From Streptomyces sp. 15-116A (GTDB taxonomy: Bacteria > Actinomycetota > Actinomycetes > Streptomycetales > Streptomycetaceae), in contig NZ_JAOCQE010000035.1 in assembly GCF_025290915.1 (NCBI RefSeq), positions 1 to 37,804 of the forward strand: a stretch of 37,804 nucleotides of DNA, written 5' to 3'. This document shows, in pieces, positions 25,045 through 32,209 of the stretch (the first letter of the stretch is position 1; every line of letters begins with the position of its first letter). The notes under the pieces were generated by a model. It saw only the letters and a program-made list of their open reading frames with translations. It did not search any database and was not told the DNA's origin. Made by a program: the position numbers and the translations under genes.

Positions 25045-26436
25045 ATGGATCTCGGCGTCCGCTGGAAACTGCACGGCGACGGACGCACCCCGGCTCCCGG
25101 TGCCGTCGTCCGCCCGGACGAACGGCTCTCCTGGCCCCGTACGGCGGGCCTCGGCGCCCAGCACGTGGTCGCGATGTTCGGCGCGTCCTTCGTGGCCCCG
25201 GTGCTGATGGGCCTGGACCCGAATCTCGCGATCATGATGTCGGGCGTGGCGACGATGGTGTTCCTGCTCGCCACGCGCGGGCGGGTGCCCAGCTACCTCG
25301 GCTGCTCGCTGTCCTTCGTGGGCGTCGCGGCGGTCATCCGCGCCGACGGGGGCTCCAGCGCCACGGTGACCGGTGCCGTGCTGATCGTCGGTGTGGCGCT
25401 GTTCCTCGCCGGGCTGGCCGTGCAGCGGTTCGGGGCGCGGATCATCCACGCGGCGATGCCGCCGATCGTCACCGGCGCGGTGGTGATGCTGATCGGCTTC
25501 AACCTGGCCCCCGTGACGGCCTCCACGTACTGGCCGCAGGACCAGTGGACGGCCCTGCTGGTGATGCTCTTCACGGGTCTGGCCGTGGTGTGCCTGCGCG
25601 GCTTCTGGTCCCGGATCGCGATCTTCCTGGGCCTGGTCTTCGGCTACGGCCTGTCCTGGGCCCTCGACCGGATCTTCGGGAAGATCCACTCCGTGGACGG
25701 CAGCGGGAAGCTCACCGACCACTGGCGCCTGGACCTCTCCGCCGTCGGGCAGGCCGACTGGATCGGGCTGCCCTCGGTGCACGCCCCGTCGTTCGAGTGG
25801 TCGGCGATCCTGGTCGCCCTGCCGGTGGTGATCGCGCTGATCGCGGAGAACGCCGGGCACGTCAAGGCGGTCGGCGAGATGACCGGCGACCCGCTGGACG
25901 ACAAACTCGGCACGGCGATCTCCGCCGACGGCGTCGGCTCGGTGCTGTCCACCGCGGTCGGCGGCCCGCCCACCACCACCTACTCCGAGAACATCGGCGT
26001 GATGGCCGCGACCCGCGTCTACTCCACGGCCGCCTACTGGGCCGCCGCCTGCTTCGCCCTGCTGTTCGGCCTGTGCCCGAAGTTCGGCGCGGTCGTGGCC
26101 GCCATCCCGGGCGGGGTGCTCGGCGGCATCACCGTCATCCTGTACGGCATGATCGGCCTGCTCGGCGCGCAGATCTGGATCAACGCCAAGGTGGACCTGC
26201 GCAATCCGCTGAACCTCGTGCCGGCCGCCGCGGGCATCATCATCGGCGTCGGCAATGTCTCCCTGGAGATCACCGACACGTTCTCGCTGAGCGGGATCGC
26301 GCTCGGCACCATCGTCGTCATCACCGGCTATCACGCGCTGCGCGCCTTCGCGCCCGCCCACCTCAAGACGCAGCAGCCGCTGCTCGACGAGGGCACGTCC
26401 ACGTACGACGAGGGCTCTCAGCGCGCCAGTTCGTAG
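25045..26436 (+). CDS. NCS2 uracil-xanthine permease family transporter
   Basis: A 463-residue inner-membrane protein with about 12-14 helices. Signature stretches: LGAQHVVAMFGASFVAPVLM in helix 1 with the Gln-His pair, VVIALIAENAGHVKAVGEMT with the conserved Glu in helix 8, and GGPPTTTYSENIGVMAATRV after it. These define NCS2/UraA-type proton symporters for uracil, xanthine or uric acid; uracil is the likeliest guess but is not proven. The ATG at 25045 was chosen because the family starts shortly before helix 1; an upstream extension to 24646 covers the thioesterase gene and is noncoding. Its last 19 bases overlap the convergent GH6 gene. Confidence 0.93.
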   Translation: MDLGVRWKLHGDGRTPAPGAVVRPDERLSWPRTAGLGAQHVVAMFGASFVAPVLMGLDPNLAIMMSGVATMVFLLATRGRVPSYLGCSLSFVGVAAVIRADGGSSATVTGAVLIVGVALFLAGLAVQRFGARIIHAAMPPIVTGAVVMLIGFNLAPVTASTYWPQDQWTALLVMLFTGLAVVCLRGFWSRIAIFLGLVFGYGLSWALDRIFGKIHSVDGSGKLTDHWRLDLSAVGQADWIGLPSVHAPSFEWSAILVALPVVIALIAENAGHVKAVGEMTGDPLDDKLGTAISADGVGSVLSTAVGGPPTTTYSENIGVMAATRVYSTAAYWAAACFALLFGLCPKFGAVVAAIPGGVLGGITVILYGMIGLLGAQIWINAKVDLRNPLNLVPAAAGIIIGVGNVSLEITDTFSLSGIALGTIVVITGYHALRAFAPAHLKTQQPLLDEGTSTYDEGSQRASS

Positions 26437-27602
26437 GCGTACGACGCGGTGAAGGTGCCCGGCGCTCCCTTGCAGCCGTCGGACTCGCCGGGCAGCTTCA
26501 CCCACAGGTAGGCATCGATGCGTGCCTCGCCGGTGCTGAGCGTGGGCGCTTGGCCGAGCTTGCGGCCCGCCGGGTCGCACCACTGGCCGTCTGGCGGGGC
26601 ACCGGCGCCGTTGCGGCTGGTGTCGATCACCGCGCCCAGGCTGGAGGGGCCGCCCAAGGCGGCGAGCACCGCCCTGTTGTGGGCGATCTCGTCGGCCGTG
26701 CTGTGGAAGTTGGAGACGTTGCTGAAGATGCCGTCGGAGGAGGCGGTGGAGGCGGCACCGGCCTCGCGCAGCCAGCCGGCCTGCGTGGCGGGCGAGTTCC
26801 AGCCGGAGTGCCCGGCGTCGAAGTAGACCCGCGCCCGGGGGTTGGCGTCCTTGATCACCCGGCCGGCGCGGGCCAGTGAGGCGAAGCGGTCGGCGCGCTG
26901 CCCGGCGGAGAGGCACTCGGCCTGGGCGACGGAGTCGGGTTCGAGGATGACGATGACCTCGCCGCTGCCCAGCCCCGCGGCGAACTTGTCGACCCAGGCG
27001 TCGTAGGCGTTGAGGTCCGGGGCTCCGCCCTGGGAGTGGCCGCCGCAGTCGCGGTCGGGTATCGCGTACGGCACGAGGACCGGGACCCGGCCCTGGGCGG
27101 CACCGCCGGCGGTGATCGCGCGGACCCGCGAGGTGACGGTGTCCGGCGAGTAGTCGGCGAACCAGACCGCGGCGGGCTGGTCGGCTATGCGCTCCTTGAT
27201 CACCGCGTGGCGCGGATCGCCGGGGTTGGCCCGCACCCAGTCCAGGACCCGGGACTGGGGGTGGAGGTAGAGGCTGGTGGAGACGGGCGCCGAACGCGGT
27301 TTCGGGTCCGTCTTCTTCGGAGCCGGCTTGGCACTCGCCTTCTTCTTGGCCTTCGGCGAGGGCGACGCGGAGGGCGAAGGGGACACCGACGGCACATTCG
27401 GCAGCGGTTCCAGCGACGGCGACGAGGTCACCTCGGGCCGCGCCTCGTCGGAGCCCCGCCCCTCACCGAGGGCCGAGATCATCCCCGTCGCCGTACCGAC
27501 CGCGACCACGACAGAAGCCGCCGCGACCATCGTGCCGCGCCGGGCTGCGCCTCTGCGCTCGGCCTTCCGCGCGGCCAGGCGCTGCGCACGCGAGCCTGAC
27601 AC
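26418..27602 (-). CDS. secreted or anchored GH6 glycoside hydrolase
   Basis: A 394-residue protein. After a basic start (AQRLAARKAERRGAARRG) there is one hydrophobic segment (about 24-45), which may be a signal peptide or an anchor, then a Ser/Pro/Lys linker (55-107). The GH6 barrel fills 110-394: IPDRDCG (181-187), ILEPDS (219-224), YFDAGHSGW, VSNFHSTADE, DTSRNGAG and YLWVKLPGESDG (365-376). These are the blocks of cellobiohydrolases and endoglucanases of family 6, which act on beta-1,4-glucan with inversion. No carbohydrate-binding domain is present. The GTG start has GGGGAGGGGAG upstream. No CebR-type site (TGGGAGCGCTCCCA) was found upstream. Confidence 0.92.
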   Translation of the reverse strand: MSGSRAQRLAARKAERRGAARRGTMVAAASVVVAVGTATGMISALGEGRGSDEARPEVTSSPSLEPLPNVPSVSPSPSASPSPKAKKKASAKPAPKKTDPKPRSAPVSTSLYLHPQSRVLDWVRANPGDPRHAVIKERIADQPAAVWFADYSPDTVTSRVRAITAGGAAQGRVPVLVPYAIPDRDCGGHSQGGAPDLNAYDAWVDKFAAGLGSGEVIVILEPDSVAQAECLSAGQRADRFASLARAGRVIKDANPRARVYFDAGHSGWNSPATQAGWLREAGAASTASSDGIFSNVSNFHSTADEIAHNRAVLAALGGPSSLGAVIDTSRNGAGAPPDGQWCDPAGRKLGQAPTLSTGEARIDAYLWVKLPGESDGCKGAPGTFTASYAYELAR

Positions 27603-27671
27603 AGTACTGCTCCCCTCCCCCGCGACGGGCGCGTTCCCCCGATCCGGGGAAGCGTCGGGCCCGCCGCCACT

Positions 27672-27690
27672 GGCTCCACCCTAAAGGTGG
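27672..27690. promoter_or_regulatory. dyad in the divergent GH6 / DUF5995 promoter region
   Basis: CTCCACCCTAAAGGTGGGA contains CCACC and GGTGG arms around CTAAA, between the divergent starts at 27602 and 27703. A protein-binding role is only a suggestion. Confidence 0.25.
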
Positions 27691-27702
27691 GACTCTGCGC
27701 TC

Positions 27703-28389
27703 ATGGCGCAATGCGAGCAAGTCCTCACGTCCGTAGACGGGGTCATCTCCCGTATGCGCGCCCTGGACGCGGCCCTTCCCGCCCGGGACGGCGTCGCGGT
27801 GTTCAACCGCGTCTACCTCGCCGTCACCGAGGAGGTGGACCGGCACATCGACACGGGCCGGTTCGCCGATCCACGGGCGGCGATCACGCTGGACGAGCGG
27901 TTCGCCCGGCGCTATCTGGACGCCGTCGACACGGTGTTCGAGGAGCGTCGCCCACCGGCCTGCTGGCGCCCGCTGCTGCAGTTCCGCCGCCACCCCGGAG
28001 TACGTCCGCTGCAGTTCGCGCTCGCGGGCATCAATGCGCACATCGGTCACGATCTCGCGCTGGCCGTCGTGGACAGTTGTCGTACGCTCGGCTGCGAACC
28101 CGTCCAGCTGGAGGACGAGTTCGACCGGGTGGGCGATCTCCTCGTGTCGCTGGAGGAACGCATCCGCGAGGATCTGATGCCCGGCCCGGACGTGCTGCAG
28201 ATCGCCGATCCGCTGACCCATCTGGTGGGTGCCTGGAGCCTGGACAGGGCCCGGGACGCCGCCTGGACGGCGGCCCGGGCCCTGTGGGCGCTGCGGCATC
28301 TGCCGGACGTGGCCGAGGAGTTCACGGCCCGCCTGGACACGGCGGTCGGCTTCGCGGGGCGCATCCTGCTCACCCCGCTGCCGGACTGA
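27703..28389 (+). CDS. DUF5995 family protein
   Basis: A 228-residue, mostly helical soluble protein beginning MAQCEQVLTSVDGVISRMRA. The hallmark is ALAGINAHIGHDLALAVVDS (about 107-126), with conserved His residues in a helix that could bind metal. This matches what I know as the DUF5995 family of actinomycetes; no activity is established. There is no signal peptide. It is divergent from the GH6 gene with a 100-bp gap and convergent with the dav pair (36 bp). The start ATG is preceded by AAAGGTGGGA at 13-22 bases upstream. Confidence 0.85.
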   Translation: MAQCEQVLTSVDGVISRMRALDAALPARDGVAVFNRVYLAVTEEVDRHIDTGRFADPRAAITLDERFARRYLDAVDTVFEERRPPACWRPLLQFRRHPGVRPLQFALAGINAHIGHDLALAVVDSCRTLGCEPVQLEDEFDRVGDLLVSLEERIREDLMPGPDVLQIADPLTHLVGAWSLDRARDAAWTAARALWALRHLPDVAEEFTARLDTAVGFAGRILLTPLPD

Positions 28390-28425
28390 GCGGCCCGGCC
28401 TCCTCGGGCCCCGGCCGCGTCCGGC

Positions 28426-30123
28426 TCAGTCCTCGGGGAGCTCGACGGGCGCGATCTCGTCGTAGACGTCACCCGGGCCGGGGTTGGACGGGTCGGTCTC
28501 GCCGCCGAAGTGGTGCATGACGCCCCACACGGCGTTGAGCGCGGTCTGCACGGCGCCCTCGGCCCAGCCGGCCGTCCAGGAGATGTCGTCGCCGGCGAGG
28601 AAGATGCCCCGCTTGTCCTCGGGCAGCCGGTCCTGCATGAAGTGGGTGAACAGGCGCCGCTGGTAGCGGTAGTGGCCGGGCAGGTTGGCCTTGAACGCGC
28701 CCATGAAGTAAGGCTCGTTCTCCCAGGAGACGGTCACCGGGTTGCCGATGATGTGCTTCCTGATGTCGACCTTCGGGTAGATCTCGCCGAGCGACTTCAG
28801 CATGACCTCCATCCGCTCGTTCGCGGACAGCGGCAGCCACTTCAGGCTGTCGTCGCACCAGGTGTAGGACAGGCAGATCACGGCGGGCTTGTCCGGGCCG
28901 TCGTCGAGGAGGTAAGTCCCGCGCGTCATACGGTCGGTGAGCGTCATCGACATGACGTCCCGGCCGGTCTCCTCGTCCTTGTCCAGCCAGAACGGCCGGT
29001 CCACGGGCACGAAGAGCTTCGAGGACTCCATGTAGTGGGTGCGCTCGATCGCCGTCCAGTGGTCGATCGGGAACAGCGAGTCGTCGCAGGCGATCTTGGA
29101 CAGCAGCATCCAGGACTGGGCGGTGAAGATCGCCGCCTGGTACGTGCGGATGTCACCGTTCGCGTCGGTCACCGTGATCCGGTTGCCGGCGGTGCGGTGC
29201 AGCCGCGTCACGGCCGGACGGGGCTCGCCGTCCACGTGCAGGGACTTCAGCGAGGTGCCGTAGGGCCAGTGGACGATCTTCTCCGGCTCGCGCTCCCACA
29301 GGCGCAGCGGCAGCTGCTGGGAGCCGCCGACGATGCCGCGGTGGTGGTCGTCGGCCTCGGTGTAGACGACGCGGAGGATCTCCAGGATGGAGTTGGGGAA
29401 GTCGGTGTCCCAGCCGCCGGTGCCGAAGCCGACCTGGCCGAAGATCTCGCGGTGCCGGAAGGACTTGAAGGCCTCGGAGTCGCAGAGGAAGCCGTAGAAG
29501 GTCTGGTTGTCGAGCTTCTCGACGAGCTTCGCCCAGATCTCGCGGATGCGGGGGACGTCACGCTCGCGCATCGCGCGGTTCATGTCGGAGAAGTCGGCGC
29601 CCTCTTCGAGGCACTTGTTCCACGCCTCGGCGACGTCCCGATAGACCTGCGGCAGATCGTCGATGGTCTCGGCGTAGTGGCTCTCGCCCTTGAGGTCGAC
29701 GACGGTCGACGGGGTCGCCTCGGCAAGGGGGTTGGGGAACGGGCGGGTCTCGAGACCCACCAGGTCGATGTAGTGCTGGAGCGCCGTGGAGGACGGCGGG
29801 AAGCGCATCGCGCCCATCTCGGCGGTGAGCGACGGGTCGCAGCCGTCGAAGCCGACGGTGCGCAGCCGGCCGCCGATCTGGTCGGCCTCGTAGACGACGG
29901 GCTTGAGGCCCATCTTCATCAGCTCGTACGCGGCGACGATGCCGGACAGGCCACCGCCGATGACCGCGACCTCGGTGCCGTGCTCGGTCGCGGGTATCTG
30001 GCCGAGGCCCGCCGGATGGGCGAGGAAGTCGTCGTACGCGTACGGGAAGTCCGGGCCGAACATGGTGATCGGCGGCTGCTGCTCGTCGGTGTGCTCGACG
30101 GCGTTGGGCACCGTGGACGTCAT
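28426..30123 (-). CDS. davB: FAD-dependent amino-acid 2-monooxygenase (DavB-like)
   Basis: A 565-residue flavoenzyme of the amine oxidase fold. Residues 18-45 (ITMFGPDFPYAYDDF, then LAHPAGLG) and the FAD loop VAVIGGGLSG (52-61), then LMKMGLKPVVYEA, closely resemble what I recall of Pseudomonas putida lysine 2-monooxygenase along the whole length, including FGQVGFGTGGWDTDFPNS and FLAGDDISWTAGW near the C-terminus. Such enzymes turn L-lysine (or in streptomycetes possibly L-arginine) plus O2 into the shortened amide, CO2 and water. AAGGAG lies 10 bases before the ATG. It follows the davA-like amidase by 47 bp on the same strand. Lysine versus arginine cannot be decided from sequence alone. Confidence 0.88.
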   Translation of the reverse strand: MTSTVPNAVEHTDEQQPPITMFGPDFPYAYDDFLAHPAGLGQIPATEHGTEVAVIGGGLSGIVAAYELMKMGLKPVVYEADQIGGRLRTVGFDGCDPSLTAEMGAMRFPPSSTALQHYIDLVGLETRPFPNPLAEATPSTVVDLKGESHYAETIDDLPQVYRDVAEAWNKCLEEGADFSDMNRAMRERDVPRIREIWAKLVEKLDNQTFYGFLCDSEAFKSFRHREIFGQVGFGTGGWDTDFPNSILEILRVVYTEADDHHRGIVGGSQQLPLRLWEREPEKIVHWPYGTSLKSLHVDGEPRPAVTRLHRTAGNRITVTDANGDIRTYQAAIFTAQSWMLLSKIACDDSLFPIDHWTAIERTHYMESSKLFVPVDRPFWLDKDEETGRDVMSMTLTDRMTRGTYLLDDGPDKPAVICLSYTWCDDSLKWLPLSANERMEVMLKSLGEIYPKVDIRKHIIGNPVTVSWENEPYFMGAFKANLPGHYRYQRRLFTHFMQDRLPEDKRGIFLAGDDISWTAGWAEGAVQTALNAVWGVMHHFGGETDPSNPGPGDVYDEIAPVELPED

Positions 30124-30170
30124 GGGGTACGGACTCCTTGCGCGTGACTTACGGGAGGACGGGGCGGGGT

Positions 30171-30959
30171 TCAGACGAGGGACCCGTACAGGCCGGGGCG
30201 GCGGTCCCGCAGATACGGGTTGTTCTCGCGGGAGGCGGCGAGGAAGGCGGGGTCCACGTCGGCGAGGACGAGTTCCTCGGCGCGGCCGGCCCGGGTGCGG
30301 GCGATGCCGTCGGGCCCGGCGAGGGTGGACAGGCCCACGAACTCGAACTCGCCCTCGGGACCGACCCGGTTGACGTACGCGACGTACATCTGGTTCTCGA
30401 AGGCCCGCACCGGCACGACCGATTCGGCGACGAACTGGAAGGGGTGCATCTGGGCCGTGGGCACCAGCAGCAGGTCGGTGCCGGCGAGGGCGTGGGCGCG
30501 GACGTTCTCCGGGAACTCGACGTCGTAGCAGATCAGCAGGCCGACGGTGAGGCCGTTCAGCTCGGCCTGGACGATCTGCTGCTCGCCCGGGGTGAAGTGG
30601 TCGCGCTCGAAGCAGCCGAAAAGGTGGGTCTTGCGGTAGTTCGCGAGCCGGGTGCCGTCGGCGGAGATCAGCTGCACCGCGTTGTACACGGTCCCGCCGT
30701 CCCGCTCGGGGTAGCCGAAGGCGATCGCAAGTCCGTGCCGGGCGGCGATCTCGGCGACCGCGTCGGCGGCGTCGCCGTCGGCGGGCTCGGCGAGGCGGGC
30801 GATGTCGTCGCCGATGGCGTACCCGGTGAGGAACATCTCCGATGTGACCAGCAGCGCGGCGCCCGCCGCCGCGGCACGGCCGGCGGACTCGTCGAGGACC
30901 TTGAGGTTCTCGGCGACGGATCCGGGCCGTCCGGAGCTCTGGAGCAGGGCGGTGCGCAT
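30171..30959 (-). CDS. davA: nitrilase-superfamily amidase (DavA-like)
   Basis: A 262-residue cytoplasmic hydrolase with the nitrilase triad: Glu41 in VTSEMFLTGYAIG, Lys110 in NYRKTHLFG and Cys144 in GLLICYDVEFPEN. The blocks match what I recall of Pseudomonas DavA, the 5-aminovaleramidase (EMFLTGY, YGYPER, NYRKTHLFG, GLLICYD-EFPEN). It would hydrolyse the amide made by the following DavB-like oxygenase: 5-aminovaleramide to 5-aminovalerate, or 4-guanidinobutyramide to 4-guanidinobutyrate if arginine is the substrate. It is the first gene of the pair. The transaminase and dehydrogenase that complete lysine breakdown are not in this window. Confidence 0.88.
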   Translation of the reverse strand: MRTALLQSSGRPGSVAENLKVLDESAGRAAAAGAALLVTSEMFLTGYAIGDDIARLAEPADGDAADAVAEIAARHGLAIAFGYPERDGGTVYNAVQLISADGTRLANYRKTHLFGCFERDHFTPGEQQIVQAELNGLTVGLLICYDVEFPENVRAHALAGTDLLLVPTAQMHPFQFVAESVVPVRAFENQMYVAYVNRVGPEGEFEFVGLSTLAGPDGIARTRAGRAEELVLADVDPAFLAASRENNPYLRDRRPGLYGSLV

Positions 30960-31266
30960 GCGTGTTCCTCACCGGTACGCGGGGGTTCTGGGGGCCAGAT
31001 AGACGGTACGTTCGGGCCGCTCGGCCGGACAAGGAGAAGCCGTTGCGCGCCGGTGAGCGGATCGTTGCGTACGACACGGGGTTCGCGTCGATTCGTTGCG
31101 CGGCCCTGGTGAGGCTCCTGTCCTCCCCGGGGCGCAGGCCGGCCGACAGGTTCTCCGCCGCTCGGCGGAGGGCGGTCCCGACCGGGGGGCGATGTACCGG
31201 TGGCGCGGCGGCGGAACAGTGGTGGGCGTTCGGTTCACCGGGTCTCCGTCCGCTGAGAGGATCACC
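30960..31266. other. 307-bp gap between divergent genes
   Basis: It should hold the promoters of the dav pair (minus) and of the secreted protein (plus). A short perfect hairpin CTCCGCCG/CGGCGGAG with a 2-base loop lies at 31153-31170. An AAGGAGA at about 31030 precedes a TTG that opens a 75-residue frame with no protein-like pattern; I do not call it. No clear promoter was recognised. Confidence 0.5.
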
Positions 31267-31821
31267 ATGAAGCGCCGCCGTACGACCACCGTGCTGCTCT
31301 GTGCCGCGCTGCTGCTCACCGCCGCCACGACGGGTGCCGCCGTCGCCTCCGGCCCGCACGAGGACCGGCCGGAGCGGGAGGCCGCCGCGCTCACCGGCAC
31401 GGCGAAGCTCTACCGCTCGGCCGGCGACGACATCACCTTCTCCTTCGACGCGCACCTGGCGAAGGAGCACCGCGACGACCCGCTGAAGGCCACCGGCACC
31501 TTCACGTTCAGCCACTACCTGAACGGCGAGGGCGCGAAGGCGAAGGGAACGGTGGACTGCCTGGTCACCGGCGGCAAGGTGGCGGTCGTCTCCGGGGTCA
31601 TCACCTCCTCGGACCTGCCGGGAGCCGAGGGCAGGCGGGTCGGCATCACCGTCCACGACCGCGGCCCCGGCGAGCGGGACCGGCTCGGCTACAGCTGGGC
31701 GGCGACCGGCAGCCCGGCGGAGACGAAGGACCTGCCGAAGTGCGCGGGCTCGGCCCCGTTCGAGCAGGTGAAGCGAGGCTCGGGCGACTTCACGGTGCTG
31801 CCCTGGCAGCCGGAGCTGTAA
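31267..31821 (+). CDS. secreted hypothetical protein
   Basis: A 184-residue exported protein. A Sec signal peptide runs to about residue 28 (MKRRRTTTVLLCAALLLTAA; TTGAAVASG). The mature part is beta-rich (ITFSFDAHLAKEHRDDPLKA, then GTFTFSHYL) with two cysteines (TVDCLV and PKCAG) that could form a disulfide. I do not recognise a named family; the pattern resembles small secreted beta-barrel or repeat-like proteins of Streptomyces. GAGAGGA lies 6 bases before the ATG. It is convergent with the DUF742 gene, 13 bp apart. Confidence 0.85.
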   Translation: MKRRRTTTVLLCAALLLTAATTGAAVASGPHEDRPEREAAALTGTAKLYRSAGDDITFSFDAHLAKEHRDDPLKATGTFTFSHYLNGEGAKAKGTVDCLVTGGKVAVVSGVITSSDLPGAEGRRVGITVHDRGPGERDRLGYSWAATGSPAETKDLPKCAGSAPFEQVKRGSGDFTVLPWQPEL

Positions 31822-31834
31822 CGCCTGTTGTGGC

Positions 31835-32209
31835 TCACAGCTCCCGCAGGCGGGCGATGATCTCGCGGAGCAGGGCCGGGTCGGTCGCCGGGCCGTCGGT
31901 GCGGTGCGGTGGGTCGACGCGGACCAGGCCGGCCTCCGCGAGGTCGGCGAGCAGGACGCGCAGGACGGTCAGCGGCAGGTCGGCATCGGCCGCGAGTTCG
32001 ACGACCGGCCGGGGGCCCCGGCGGCGCAGCAGGTCGAGGAGGGTGGCGCGGGCATGGTCGACACCCGGTCCTGCCTCCGGTTCCCGGGCGCTGACCTGGG
32101 CGAGCAGGTCGATGGCGGGGCCCCGGGGCCGGGTGCGGCCCCGCGTCACGGTGTACGGGCGCACCATCGAGCCGGTCTCGTCCTCGTACCAGTGCTCGTC
32201 GTCGCTCAC
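31835..32209 (-). CDS. DUF742 protein (CvnC-like)
   Basis: A 124-residue protein beginning MSDDEHWYEDETGSMVRPYT. MVRPYTVTRGRTRPRG and the following winged-helix-like part (LLRRRGPRPVVELAADADLP, then LTVLRVLLADLAEAGLV) are the DUF742 signature, the third component of Streptomyces conservons. It overlaps the kinase gene upstream by 4 bases, so the two are coupled. The usual CvnB (roadblock) gene that lies between A and C, and the CvnD (GTPase) gene after C, are both missing: the next gene is a convergent secreted protein. Confidence 0.9.
   Translation of the reverse strand: MSDDEHWYEDETGSMVRPYTVTRGRTRPRGPAIDLLAQVSAREPEAGPGVDHARATLLDLLRRRGPRPVVELAADADLPLTVLRVLLADLAEAGLVRVDPPHRTDGPATDPALLREIIARLREL

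Noticed and set aside
24918..26916. Very long frames on both strands covering the NCS2 permease gene
   Set aside because: Arg/Gly/His-rich translations without domains; shadow frames of the permease and GH6 genes.
27603..27702. CebR-type operator expected for a cellulase-family gene
   Set aside because: No TGGGAGCGCTCCCA-like site is present; only a weak CCACC/GGTGG dyad was seen.
30962..31270. 102-codon plus-strand frame between the dav pair and the secreted protein
   Set aside because: An AAGGAGA precedes an internal TTG, but the peptide has no recognisable pattern and the region should hold divergent promoters.
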